Assembly: GCF_000302595.1 (NCBI RefSeq)
Contig: NZ_JH947126.1
Coordinates: forward strand, 959,223-1,023,222
Reading direction: 5' to 3'
Length of the DNA: 64,000 nt
DNA from: Pedobacter arcticus A12
Lineage (GTDB): Bacteria; Bacteroidota; Bacteroidia; Sphingobacteriales; Sphingobacteriaceae
A program made the translations under genes and the position numbers. The notes below the pieces were generated by a model that was not told the origin of the DNA, searched no databases, and saw only the letters and a program-made list of their open reading frames with translations. Positions 1-8,641 of this stretch are shown piece after piece (position 1 is the stretch's first letter; every line of letters begins with the position of its first letter).

Positions 1-1
1 T

Positions 2-385
2 TCTATCCCTCCAAATAATGCTTTTTCGGAAGCTGTAATTGTACACTTCGACACAGAAATTATTCCGCTCAAAGTTTTAATCGGCATCCATTTACACACC
101 CACGCATCCACAAAAAACCATAGCTTTCGGGAGAAATATCGTTCTGCAGTTTATGTTTTCGATGGAGAAATTGAAGAAGCGCAAAAACTCAGCGAAACTT
201 ATCAAACAGATTTTAACGAACCCATTATTACGAAATCCCTTGTGTTCGGTCAGTTTAAATTAAATTCAGAAGAACACTTAAATTATTACAACAAACACAA
301 AGAAGGTGTGTTTTGCGAGCGGTATATCTCGCCAAAACTAAAGCTCATCGAAAAAGAATACAGCGCATACTTGAAACAAGGTTGA
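2..385 (+). CDS. msrA: Peptide-methionine (S)-S-oxide reductase MsrA-like, C-terminal part (5' end outside window)
   Basis: An open frame runs from base 2 to a TGA at 383-385, giving 127 visible residues; the start lies before the window. The segment FREKYRSAVYVFD followed later by EEHLNYYNKHKEG and YISPKLK matches the C-terminal half of MsrA proteins (YRSA(I/V)F block, then the H-x-x-Y-x-x-K block and a PKL end). MsrA reduces methionine-S-sulfoxide in proteins. The catalytic GCFW motif would lie upstream and cannot be checked, so this could be a divergent MsrA paralogue. An msrB gene lies unlinked at 28.0 kb. A hairpin at 564-586 followed by T-rich sequence may end the transcript. Confidence 0.72.
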   Translation, partial: SIPPNNAFSEAVIVHFDTEIIPLKVLIGIHLHTHASTKNHSFREKYRSAVYVFDGEIEEAQKLSETYQTDFNEPIITKSLVFGQFKLNSEEHLNYYNKHKEGVFCERYISPKLKLIEKEYSAYLKQG

Positions 386-445
386 GCAAATAGATATTTA
401 AGTCCAAGCAGGGTTTCTCCAATGTCGTTAAGTTAAGGGAAAATT

Positions 446-540
446 CGTCACGTTGAGGTAACGAAACGTCTCATTTGCAAGGTCTGCACATAGCGTTTGC
501 TACCTATTTGTGAGATGTTTCACTGTCGTTCAACATGACG
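446..540. repeat. Dispersed intergenic inverted-repeat element (family 2, copy 1)
   Basis: The ends are inverted (CGTCACGTTGA at 446-456 against TCAACATGACG at 530-540), with an inner pair AACGTCTCA / TGAGATGTT. Related half or whole copies lie at 12039-12167, 14503-14532 and 61631-61665. The stretch between the MsrA-like gene and the phosphate transporter holds no gene that I can see. Confidence 0.55.
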
Positions 541-563
541 GTGTCGCTTAAATAACGAGATTT

Positions 564-597
564 AGGGTTTCTGCTTTTGAGAACCCTGCGTTTGTTA
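564..597. repeat. Short repeat with hairpin, related to the copy at 3045-3077
   Basis: AGGGTTTCT-nn-TTTT-n-GAGAAC followed by a GTTT-rich tail occurs here and again at 3045-3077, so the two copies flank the phosphate transporter gene in direct orientation. The copy here contains AGGGTT...AACCCT and could act as a weak terminator for the MsrA-like gene. Confidence 0.4.
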
Positions 598-639
598 TTT
601 ACGGGCAAATCTTAAATCATCAAAATCAATTCTTCTCCC

Positions 640-2886
640 CTACTTATTATTCAGCTTATTAAACTCTTTAAACAGTTCCAACAAGTTCATCACAGATTTA
701 ACTAAATCATTGGTTTCCAACAATAAAGAAAAATAAAGTTTACTGTTTTTTGGGCTAGTTTCCGTGGTTCTAATTCTTTTGATCTGTTTGGTTATCAGTT
801 CAGAAACGGTATCTAAAACCACATCCTTTTCGCTCAAAATATGGTCTATCTTATAAAAAGCTTCCGTTTTAAAACTATCCTCTAACAATTGTAATAACTG
901 TTGCAATTGCGTATCAATTGTTTTAAGATCAGTGACCTGATTTAGCTTAAGTTGCTTGTGGTTGTTATGAACGTGAGCGTAGCTGTTTGCCGTCATAAAG
1001 TCGATAGACTGAACCATGTCTTGCAGGTAACCCAAAATAAGGATGTAAAATTTACTGGCTTCCACAGAGTTATCGTCCAAGTTTTTAACAAAGTAAAAAA
1101 CATTGCTCTTTAATTCATCTATCTCTTTCTCTAGCTTTTTCTGGTCTTTTTTGTTCTTTTTTAACTTGGCTAAATCATGCTGACTTAGATTATCGATAAG
1201 ATCTGTATATAAAGCACTAATTTTAAAGAACACTTTTGCAATTTGAGCAGAACTTTCTTTGATCATCTCGTTTACCGTTCCTACGTCTTCCCTACGCAAA
1301 CTCTTGATTTCTGTTTCAACTTGGACTTTTTGTTTGTGCTTTCTAGCACTTTTATAAAGCATAATCCCAAGCATTGATAGCAAACCAACAAAAGCGAAAA
1401 CCTCTCCAATTTTCAAGATATAAGCAACAACAAGCGCCATAATAAAAGCGATGATTGCCGTTACAAACCAACCGCCTATTACTTTAAAAACGCCCGCAAT
1501 TCTATAAACTGCACTTTCTCTGTCCCAAGCTCTATCTGCAAATGAAGTTCCCATGGCAACCATAAACGTAACATAGGTTGTAGAAAGAGGCAATTTCATC
1601 GACGTACCAATAGAAATCAAGATACTGGCAACCATCAGGTTTACCGAAGCTCTCACCATATCAAAAGCAGGCTCATCGTCTGACTTTTTAATTGGCTTTT
1701 TCACACTTTCAAACCTTCTATCAATTTTAATCTGTAAGCGCTTTGGCAAAAAGTAATTCATTCCACCGCCAATGTAAACCGCTAAACGGACAATAGCTCT
1801 AGAGACGGTAGTTGGCGTAAATTTTTCAACACCATCTCCTTGCCGAGACAGGTTTACGCCCGTTTCAATTACGCTTCTCGCTTTTTTAGAGGTCCAAAGT
1901 GTAATCACCATAATTACACCGGCCGCTAATAAAAAATAAAATGGGGCAACGATATTATCATTTGCCAACCCACCCATCATAAAATCATCACCAGAAACGC
2001 CACTGCCCGCAAAAATCTCATACGAATTAAACGCAGCAATAGGTACTCCAATAAAGTTTACCAAATCGTTCCCTGCAAAGGCAAGTGCCAAAGCAAAAGT
2101 TCCTATCAGGATGATAACCCGCAAAATATTAACCTTGAAAAAGCTAATCAGCGCCTGAGAAAGCAAAACAAAGACTACAAAGTTTACCCCCAGAATCAAG
2201 AACTGATGTTTATCAATCCATTCAAATTGAGCTTTTGATATAAAGGAAACACCTTTTAAACCTTTAATTAAAATAAAGAAAGTGATGGCTGTAATGGCAA
2301 TACCACCGAAAACAGCGCCAAAATATTTGAGTTTCTTTTCATAATGAAAAGTAAAAATCAATCTGGATATATACTGAACAAAACTACCGATAGAGAAAGA
2401 TAAAATTACGGAGAGCAAAATACTATAGACAATTGCCGAGGCTTTCGCCGTATTTATATATGCGCCAAGATTGTTAAAAGTATCATCTGTGGTGTATATT
2501 TTATACAAAGCCAAACACACCGAAGCTCCTAACAGCTCGAAAATAATAGAAACGGTTGTTGAGGTGGGCAAGCCTAAGGAGTTGAATATATCCAACAATA
2601 CAATATCCGCTACCATTACTGCCAAAAAGATGATCATCACATCGTTAAAGCTGAACATACTGGGAACAAAAATACCGCTTCGGGCAATTTCCATCATCCC
2701 ACTAGAAAACATGGCACCAACCAATACGCCAACACTGGCAACAATCATGGTTAGCCTAAAAGAAATGGCTTTTGAGCCGATGGCAGAATTTAAGAAGTTT
2801 ACCGCGTCATTGCTTACACCAACCATCAAATCTACGACGGCTAAAACGCCTAAGGCAATCAACATCACGATATAAATCTGCTCCAT
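640..2886 (-). CDS. Inorganic phosphate transporter, PiT family, with C-terminal PhoU-like region
   Basis: About 748 residues. The first ~520 form a multi-pass membrane domain with two PiT-type repeats: GVSNDAVNFLNSAIGSKA near residue 25 and FAGNDLVNFIG about 280 residues later, both variants of the family GANDVANA signature. The last ~220 residues are soluble, helical and Lys/Glu-rich, resembling PhoU/DUF47-type regulatory domains often fused to or encoded beside PiT carriers in Bacteroidetes. It should import phosphate (or metal-phosphate) using an ion gradient. I chose the ATG at 2886 (MEQIYIVML), which begins just before the first membrane helix, over an upstream TTG at 2913. It is transcribed divergently from the Crp-type regulator. 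Confidence 0.9.
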   Translation of the reverse strand: MEQIYIVMLIALGVLAVVDLMVGVSNDAVNFLNSAIGSKAISFRLTMIVASVGVLVGAMFSSGMMEIARSGIFVPSMFSFNDVMIIFLAVMVADIVLLDIFNSLGLPTSTTVSIIFELLGASVCLALYKIYTTDDTFNNLGAYINTAKASAIVYSILLSVILSFSIGSFVQYISRLIFTFHYEKKLKYFGAVFGGIAITAITFFILIKGLKGVSFISKAQFEWIDKHQFLILGVNFVVFVLLSQALISFFKVNILRVIILIGTFALALAFAGNDLVNFIGVPIAAFNSYEIFAGSGVSGDDFMMGGLANDNIVAPFYFLLAAGVIMVITLWTSKKARSVIETGVNLSRQGDGVEKFTPTTVSRAIVRLAVYIGGGMNYFLPKRLQIKIDRRFESVKKPIKKSDDEPAFDMVRASVNLMVASILISIGTSMKLPLSTTYVTFMVAMGTSFADRAWDRESAVYRIAGVFKVIGGWFVTAIIAFIMALVVAYILKIGEVFAFVGLLSMLGIMLYKSARKHKQKVQVETEIKSLRREDVGTVNEMIKESSAQIAKVFFKISALYTDLIDNLSQHDLAKLKKNKKDQKKLEKEIDELKSNVFYFVKNLDDNSVEASKFYILILGYLQDMVQSIDFMTANSYAHVHNNHKQLKLNQVTDLKTIDTQLQQLLQLLEDSFKTEAFYKIDHILSEKDVVLDTVSELITKQIKRIRTTETSPKNSKLYFSLLLETNDLVKSVMNLLELFKEFNKLNNK

Positions 2887-3044
2887 CCTTATATTGAATT
2901 TTGTTTGGTACAAACATCGGGTAAGAATTCCACTTCCATGTTAAATTAATGTTACCAAAATACATATTTCGGTTTATCAGCCTTAAAACTTAGTTAATAT
3001 TAGATTCCTAACTGGCATAAAGGGGAGAATTCCGTAGACTAAAC

Positions 3045-3077
3045 AGGGTTTCTCTTTTCGAGAACGCCGGGTTTATT
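3045..3077. repeat. Short repeat, second copy (see 564-597)
   Basis: Shares AGGGTTTCT-n-TTTT-n-GAGAAC and the GTTT tail with 564-597. It lies in the 440-base divergent gap between the phosphate transporter and the Crp-type regulator. Confidence 0.4.
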
Positions 3078-3129
3078 GACGTTACAAACTTAAACAGCTT
3101 GTAGACACTTTTTGTTTTAGGCAGTTGCA

Positions 3130-3170
3130 GAGAAAAGGAGTTTTCAGGGCAACGGAGAACTCCTTTTCTC
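3130..3170. repeat. Long inverted repeat in a divergent promoter region
   Basis: Arms 3130-3145 (GAGAAAAGGAGTTTTC) and 3155-3170 pair at 15 of 16 positions around a 9-base loop. Outside them GTTGCAG (3124-3130) has a counterpart CTGCAAC about 20 bases beyond the right arm. There is no T-tract on either side, so it is not a classical terminator. The rest of the gap 2914-3328 holds no gene. Confidence 0.6.
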
Positions 3171-3249
3171 CATCTCTCAAACCTGCAACCTCCCGATGAA
3201 GCGGGAAAGAGCAGGCAGAGAAAAACCGTTAATCCTCATCTTCCTTCAA

Positions 3250-3257
3250 TATCTTTA
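3250..3257 (+). promoter_or_regulatory. Possible -7 box (TATCTTTA) for the Crp-type regulator
   Basis: One mismatch from the Bacteroidetes TAnnTTTG -7 consensus, about 70 bases before the ATG at 3329. No clear -33 TTTG was found. Confidence 0.3.
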
Positions 3258-3328
3258 CTTAAATTGGTACTTGCTGACTAAAGGTTCTGTAGCAGAACAG
3301 CCAATTTGAGTACTTGCAATCTAAAACA

Positions 3329-3889
3329 ATGAATATAGCAGACTTTCTAATAACTTATGTATCATTCTCACACGATGAACTCAACGACATCCTCTCTCAT
3401 TTTGAGAAAGAACAGGTTCAAAAAAACAAACTATTGGTTAAACAAGGACAGGTTTGTAGGACTCTATATTTTGTAGAAAAAGGAATAGGAAGAAGTTATT
3501 ACCTCAAAGAAGACGGCAAAGAGATTACCCAATGGTTTTTTGGCGAGGATGTATTTATGGCGAGTGCCGACAGCTTTTTTAACCAAAGCCCCAGTGATTA
3601 TTATGTGGAGATTTTAGAGGAATCTGTGCTGTATTGTATCTCTTATGAAAAGATGGAATTATTATTAGCTAAGTATCACCAAATGGAAAAGTTTGCTAGA
3701 CTGCTAGTTACGCAAATGCTCACGAAAGTTGTCCAAAAGCTCAATGCCATTCAGTTTCAAACTGCAAAAGAGCGCTATGATTATATGACCTCCGAATTCC
3801 CAAACATTTCGCATCGGGTAGCGCTTGGTCATATTGCTTCTTATTTGGGGATGACACAAGAAACGCTTAGTCGGGTTAGAAAAGAATAA
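3329..3889 (+). CDS. Crp/Fnr family transcriptional regulator
   Basis: 186 residues. Residues ~10-125 form a cyclic-nucleotide-binding-type beta-roll (LVKQGQ, LYFVEKGIGRSYY, ITQWFFGEDVF); the C-terminus ends in a helix-turn-helix (ALGHIASYLGMTQETLSRVRKE), typical of the short Bacteroidetes Crp/Fnr proteins. The arginine pattern of true cAMP binders is not obvious, so the ligand is unknown. I use the ATG at 3329 rather than a TTG at 3314. The co-oriented export operon starts 88 bases downstream, making this a plausible local regulator; that link is inferred from position. Confidence 0.88.
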   Translation: MNIADFLITYVSFSHDELNDILSHFEKEQVQKNKLLVKQGQVCRTLYFVEKGIGRSYYLKEDGKEITQWFFGEDVFMASADSFFNQSPSDYYVEILEESVLYCISYEKMELLLAKYHQMEKFARLLVTQMLTKVVQKLNAIQFQTAKERYDYMTSEFPNISHRVALGHIASYLGMTQETLSRVRKE

Positions 3890-3976
3890 CCTGCTCGCAC
3901 CTACTTTTTGATATAGGTCAAAAGGAAGTCTTTATATCCTTAAGATATTTGTAATTCAGTTTTAAAATCATTTGCA

Positions 3977-5353
3977 ATGTGTATCAAACGAATCAGTATC
4001 CTCTTCATCGCTTTAGCGTGGCTCAATCCCATGAAATCTACAGCTCAACAGCTAGATCCCGTTTTAAAAGAATTGATCAATAAAGGTTTAGACAAAAGCC
4101 GCAGTTTAAACATCAATAATTTAGATGCCGCACAGGCAAAAATAGACCAAAGTTTAGCTAAGGCAGTTTTATTGCCAAAAGTGACCCTTAACGGGAGTTT
4201 TACGAGGTTAAATGATGACATTACTTTTGATCAGGAAACGCAGAACTTATTGATTGGCACACAAAAACTGCTGATTAAAGAAGCAGTTGGAGTTCCGTTT
4301 AACTCGCCGTTTCCAACAGGCATTCCCTTAACAGAAGTGCCTAACCTCCAAAACAAAAATCTTTTAAAATCCTCTGTCGGTGTAGACTGGGTTTTGTTTA
4401 GTGGATTTGAAGTAAGCAATGCCATTAAGGCAAGCAAGTATAAAGAAGCTTCCTTGAGTTATTTAGGAATCGCCGAAAAGGATAAAATCGCTTTAAAAAT
4501 TATGGAGACCTATGATCAACTGGCCTTGGCATATGCCTCTGAACAAGCGATAAATACTTCCAAAAACTACCTAACCGAGCAAGAACACTACGTCAAAAAA
4601 GCTATTGAAAACGGTTTGGCCACGCCTATTAGTCGTAAAAAAATTGAACTGGCACAGCAGCAATTGGCTTCTAAAGAGTTGGAGTTCAATCATAACAAAA
4701 CTTTGCTGATAGAGCTGTTGCACCAGCTTACTGGCGAAACCAGGGAAAATCTAACCATGCTTAGGCCGCAATTGCAGTCTTTTTCAACTACCTCGCTGCC
4801 CAACACTGATAAGCGCAACGAGATTAAAGCATTAGAACAAGCAGAACAAGCATCCCTGTATAAATCTAAAATGGAAAAAAGCAACTTTATCCCCAAAGTA
4901 GCTTTAAAGGGGCATTATGAGTTCATAGAAGATGATCTATCGTTGTTAGATCCAAAATGGTTTGTAGGTGTAGGTATTAAATGGAATTTGTTTGATGGTT
5001 TTCAATCGAAGTTAAAAAGTAAAAAATCGTTGGCCGAGAGCCAGAAATATAGAGAACAGATAGAAGAAGCTGAGGAAATGATTTCATTAAGCATTGTAAA
5101 AGCACAACTGAACTACGAATCGTCCCTTCAAAACACCAAAATAGTTCAAAAGGAAATTGATTTGGCAAAGGCCACCTATGACATGGTAAACAAACAATTT
5201 AAAAATAACTTATCGTCTATCAACGATGTGCTTGATGCTTTAAGCGATTTAGAAAAAGCGAATTTTAAATTACAGGAGTCTTTCTTTGGTCAACGCCGAG
5301 CTTTGACAGACCTGCTTTATGCCAATGGCACACTTACATCTTTTTATAACTAA
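3977..5353 (+). CDS. TolC family outer-membrane efflux protein
   Basis: 458 residues with an N-terminal signal peptide (MCIKRISILFIALAWLNPMKSTAQ region) and two internally related halves of long helices and strands, the OEP/TolC arrangement. It would form the trimeric outer-membrane exit duct of a tripartite exporter. It is the first gene of an operon: the HlyD-type lipoprotein begins 13 bases after its stop, then an ABC-2 permease and a hydrolase. Substrate unknown. Confidence 0.92.
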   Translation: MCIKRISILFIALAWLNPMKSTAQQLDPVLKELINKGLDKSRSLNINNLDAAQAKIDQSLAKAVLLPKVTLNGSFTRLNDDITFDQETQNLLIGTQKLLIKEAVGVPFNSPFPTGIPLTEVPNLQNKNLLKSSVGVDWVLFSGFEVSNAIKASKYKEASLSYLGIAEKDKIALKIMETYDQLALAYASEQAINTSKNYLTEQEHYVKKAIENGLATPISRKKIELAQQQLASKELEFNHNKTLLIELLHQLTGETRENLTMLRPQLQSFSTTSLPNTDKRNEIKALEQAEQASLYKSKMEKSNFIPKVALKGHYEFIEDDLSLLDPKWFVGVGIKWNLFDGFQSKLKSKKSLAESQKYREQIEEAEEMISLSIVKAQLNYESSLQNTKIVQKEIDLAKATYDMVNKQFKNNLSSINDVLDALSDLEKANFKLQESFFGQRRALTDLLYANGTLTSFYN

Positions 5354-5366
5354 ACACAGAAACCAA

Positions 5367-6329
5367 ATGAACACACTCAGAAATATTTTGATTATCGGTA
5401 TTGCAAGTATCAGCTTAAGCGCTTGTGGAAACCGTGAGCCGATTACCGCTTACAGGGGAAAGGTGAAGTTTGAAACCATCTCTATCAGCAGTAAGCTGGC
5501 AGGCAGAATCAGTAAAATTTACGTAGAAGAAGGTATGGAAGTGAAAAAAGGAGATACCCTTGCCTTTATTGATATACCTGAAGTAAATGCAAAGATGACC
5601 CAAGCGGATGGTGCCATTAAGGCTGCCAAAGGTCAATTGGATATGGCTTCTAATGGTGCAACCAAGGATCAACTCAATCAAATCGATGGACAACTCAACT
5701 CGGCCAAGGCACAACTGGATTTTGCAAAAGAATCTTTTAATAGGATGCAGGCCATGTATAAAGATTCGCTGATTAGCCAGCAACAATTTGACGAAGTAAA
5801 AATGAAACTGAGCATGGCAAAAGCACAGGTAGCCGCATTGGAAGCAAAGCGTACCGAATCGACCAATGGCGCAAGAGTAGAACAGCTGGCACAAGCAAAA
5901 GGTCAGCTAGACCGGGCCGTGGGCGCCAAAGAAGAAGTGGTTTCTGCTGCCAACGAAAAATACATCATCGCTCCGGCAGATATGTCTATAGAAACAATCA
6001 GCCTAAAAGAGGGGGAATTGCTTTCGCCAGGCTTTACACTGTTTAACGGTTATAAAAAAAACAGTGTTTACATCCGGTTTACAGTACCCGAATCAAAAAT
6101 CTACAACTTTAAAGTTGGCAAACAGCTAACACTAATCAACCCGCACACCAAAGAAGAGTTTAGTGCTAAAATTGTAGCCATAAAGCAATTGGCGCAGTAT
6201 GCAGATATTACAAGTACTGCGCCTTTATACGAGCTGTCAGAATCTATTTACGAGTTAAAGGTGGTTCCAACTTCTTCAAGTAACAACCAGTTGCTTTATG
6301 CAAACGCAACCATCTTAATTAAAGAATAA
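5367..6329 (+). CDS. HlyD/EmrA-type periplasmic adaptor lipoprotein
   Basis: 320 residues. The N-terminus (MNTLRNILIIGIASISLSAC) carries a lipobox LSAC, so it is probably anchored as a lipoprotein. A short biotinyl-lipoyl-like strand block (ISSKLAGRISKIYVEEGMEVKKGDTL) is followed by an Ala/Gln/Lys-rich helical hairpin (residues ~75-195) and a beta-barrel section (FTVPESKIYNFKVGKQLTL). This is the membrane-fusion architecture linking an inner-membrane permease to TolC. An ATG at 5319 in the same frame overlaps the tolC end and lacks a signal; 5367 gives a proper lipoprotein signal. The permease start follows after 4 bases. Confidence 0.9.
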   Translation: MNTLRNILIIGIASISLSACGNREPITAYRGKVKFETISISSKLAGRISKIYVEEGMEVKKGDTLAFIDIPEVNAKMTQADGAIKAAKGQLDMASNGATKDQLNQIDGQLNSAKAQLDFAKESFNRMQAMYKDSLISQQQFDEVKMKLSMAKAQVAALEAKRTESTNGARVEQLAQAKGQLDRAVGAKEEVVSAANEKYIIAPADMSIETISLKEGELLSPGFTLFNGYKKNSVYIRFTVPESKIYNFKVGKQLTLINPHTKEEFSAKIVAIKQLAQYADITSTAPLYELSESIYELKVVPTSSSNNQLLYANATILIKE

Positions 6330-6333
6330 AAGC

Positions 6334-7524
6334 ATGGAAAAGTTTATACGATTACTTAGCGTAGAATTTAAGCGGATATTTTCAAATAACGTTTTGCTCG
6401 CTATATTTTTTGGGGCGCCAATCCTATATGGAGCTTTATTTGGCTATGTTTATCAGCAAGCAAAGGTGTTAAACCTGCCTATTGTTATTGTAGACCAAGA
6501 CCAAAGCCCTACCACAGATAAAATTATTGATGCTTTTGAGGATAATGAAGGCTTATTGGTGAAAAACTTAAGGTACAGCCCAGGAAATATTATGGAGGAA
6601 ATGCCCTTAGAACAATATGCGGCAGTTGTTACTTTTCCAAGCAACTTTGAAGCGGATATCCTACAAAAACGTCATCCGGAAGTTCGGGTGGATTTAAACA
6701 TGGCCAATATATTGAATGCAAACACGGCTAGCAATAATATTCAACAGGTATTGATGACCATGAATGCCGGAATAGAAATAGAGGGATTAAAAAAACAAGG
6801 AATGCATCCTAACCAGGCCGCGGGTGCTTATGAAAGTTTTAAAATCAATTTCAACAAACTCTATAATTCTACCGGAAACTACGTAACTTTTATGCTTCCG
6901 GGATTGCTTGCCGCCATTATGCAACAGATTATATTTTTAGCCATGGCCTTGGTTTTTGCTCGGGATTTTGAAGATGGTTATTTTTCTGATTTGGTGCAGG
7001 AAAGCAAATGGTCTTTATACCATATAGCGCTTAAATCTACCCCGTTTTTACTCATGATTCCTTTCATGTGGATGCTCGTTAGCCTTTTTATCCCTTATTT
7101 CAACATCGATGCAGCCATTTACAATTTCCCGATGTTGGTTTTGGTAGTTTTATTAAGCTTGGCATCCATGTGTATAGGTATGCTTTTTTCTATAGCTATC
7201 CCCAGTCAATTAAAAGCTACGGAACTTTTAATGGTGATTTCTACGCCAGCCTTCGTACTGAGCGGGTTCACCTGGCCAACCTTGGCAATCCCCGATGCCA
7301 TCACGAGTATAGCACAATACATCCCACTTACGCAGTTTCTAAGCGGTTTCAGAAAAATTGCTTTTTATGGAGGCAATCTGTCAGCTATTAAATCAGAGAT
7401 TTACATGTTAGTGTTGATCACTTTGGCGGCATTTTTGGCGATGGTAGCACTGCTCCAATTCAAGATTGCTGCTGCTCAAAAAAAACAAAAAAGTATCGGA
7501 GTAATACCCGAAACTCAAAATTAA
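6334..7524 (+). CDS. ABC-2 type transporter permease
   Basis: 396 residues. One N-terminal membrane helix (~20-42), a large extracytoplasmic domain (~45-180, beginning LPIVIVDQDQSPTTDKII, typical of YbhS/YhhJ-type exporters), then about five membrane helices (~183-385) with the FVLSGFTWP signature of ABC-2 permeases. It would be the inner-membrane part of a TolC-HlyD exporter. No gene for an ATP-binding subunit or a second permease is in this operon, so the ATPase must be elsewhere or the energy source differs. Start ATG 6334, 4 bases after the adaptor stop. Confidence 0.9.
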   Translation: MEKFIRLLSVEFKRIFSNNVLLAIFFGAPILYGALFGYVYQQAKVLNLPIVIVDQDQSPTTDKIIDAFEDNEGLLVKNLRYSPGNIMEEMPLEQYAAVVTFPSNFEADILQKRHPEVRVDLNMANILNANTASNNIQQVLMTMNAGIEIEGLKKQGMHPNQAAGAYESFKINFNKLYNSTGNYVTFMLPGLLAAIMQQIIFLAMALVFARDFEDGYFSDLVQESKWSLYHIALKSTPFLLMIPFMWMLVSLFIPYFNIDAAIYNFPMLVLVVLLSLASMCIGMLFSIAIPSQLKATELLMVISTPAFVLSGFTWPTLAIPDAITSIAQYIPLTQFLSGFRKIAFYGGNLSAIKSEIYMLVLITLAAFLAMVALLQFKIAAAQKKQKSIGVIPETQN

Positions 7525-7528
7525 TCAG

Positions 7529-8506
7529 ATGAAAGAAGAAATAACGATGAGTAATAGCGAGATAGATTATTTTCCCGATGTACTGGGTGATGGCTTTGAG
7601 CAGCTGACTTTATCACTACTGCCCGATTATGAAGGCGAAGCCGCTGCTACTTTAGTGCGCAAAAAATCTCAAAAATCATCAAACAAGGCTATCTTATACA
7701 TCCATGGTTTTAATGATTATTTTTTTCAGGCCCAGATAGCAAACCGATTTTGTACAAAGGGCTACAATTTTTATGCACTAGATTTAAGAAAATACGGCCG
7801 CTCTCTCCTAAATCATCAAAAATTGAACAACGTTCGTTCATTATTGGAGTATGATGAAGAACTCAACAAAGCTTTGCAAATCATCCAATCAGAAAACAAC
7901 AGCGAAGTAATTCTGATGGGGCATTCCACCGGCGGACTCATCATCACCAATTACGCAGGCAGACATTTAAACAGCGACCTATTTCACGGAGTAATCTGTA
8001 ACAGTCCGTTTTACCAATTTAACCTTAACCTTATTGAAAGAAAATTAGGAATTCCTATACTTTCATTTCTAGGTAAATATTTTCCAAACCTGCGGATCCC
8101 AAGTGGATTTACAAATTTATATGGCTATAGTCTCCATAGCGAAAAATATGGCGAATGGAACTATTCCTTAGCTTGGAAACCGTTCGAAATCCCAAAAGTA
8201 AATCTGGGCTTTATCCACGCAATACACAACGCCCAGAAAAACATTAAAAATAATTTAATATTAGATGTACCAATGCTTGTATTGCACAGCAGTAAATCTG
8301 TTTACGAAAAAAAGTGGTCCGAGATATTAAAAGAAGGAGATGCCGTTTTAAACGTAAATGACATGCGCCATTATGCCAATAGAATTAAAGGTAAAGTTAC
8401 AATTTGCGAGATAGAAAACGGCATACACGACTTATTCCTCTCCAAAGAACCAGTAAGAGAATTAACCTACAAAAAAGTATTTGAATGGTTGGACATCAAT
8501 TTTTGA
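7529..8506 (+). CDS. Alpha/beta hydrolase (serine aminopeptidase S33 / monoacylglycerol lipase-like)
   Basis: 325 residues with an alpha/beta-hydrolase core: LYIHGFNDYF (oxyanion region), nucleophile elbow GHSTGG near residue 133, and a C-terminal histidine in IENGIHDLFLS. Similar to the Hydrolase_4/lysophospholipase group. No signal peptide is seen, so it is probably cytoplasmic. It begins 4 bases after the permease stop and is the last gene of the exporter operon, suggesting a role in processing or detoxifying the transported compound or an acyl lipid; this is inference. A second in-frame ATG at 7547 is possible. Confidence 0.88.
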   Translation: MKEEITMSNSEIDYFPDVLGDGFEQLTLSLLPDYEGEAAATLVRKKSQKSSNKAILYIHGFNDYFFQAQIANRFCTKGYNFYALDLRKYGRSLLNHQKLNNVRSLLEYDEELNKALQIIQSENNSEVILMGHSTGGLIITNYAGRHLNSDLFHGVICNSPFYQFNLNLIERKLGIPILSFLGKYFPNLRIPSGFTNLYGYSLHSEKYGEWNYSLAWKPFEIPKVNLGFIHAIHNAQKNIKNNLILDVPMLVLHSSKSVYEKKWSEILKEGDAVLNVNDMRHYANRIKGKVTICEIENGIHDLFLSKEPVRELTYKKVFEWLDINF

Positions 8507-8590
8507 TATAATTAACACTCCTATTACGGTCGTGTTATTTCGTAGATTTTTCTGTTATTTGCAAGAAATATACCGAGTACATTTTGGGGC

Positions 8591-8622
8591 AAAAAAAAAC
8601 AGCCTCAAAATTATGAGACTGC
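8591..8622 (-). terminator. Rho-independent terminator of the repeat-tailed lipoproteins
   Basis: Read on the minus strand, a stem of GCAGTCTCA / TGAGGCTG type (one mismatch) is followed by nine T. It sits 20 bases beyond the stop at 8642. Confidence 0.75.
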
Positions 8623-8641
8623 TTTATAACCTTATTTTTTC

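Noticed and set aside
2471-2875. 134-codon open frame on the plus strand
   Set aside because: Antisense to the membrane domain of the phosphate transporter; its composition mirrors that gene and has no motif.
5415-5894. 159-codon open frame on the minus strand
   Set aside because: Lies inside the HlyD adaptor gene; no family pattern, aromatic/Cys-rich shadow composition.
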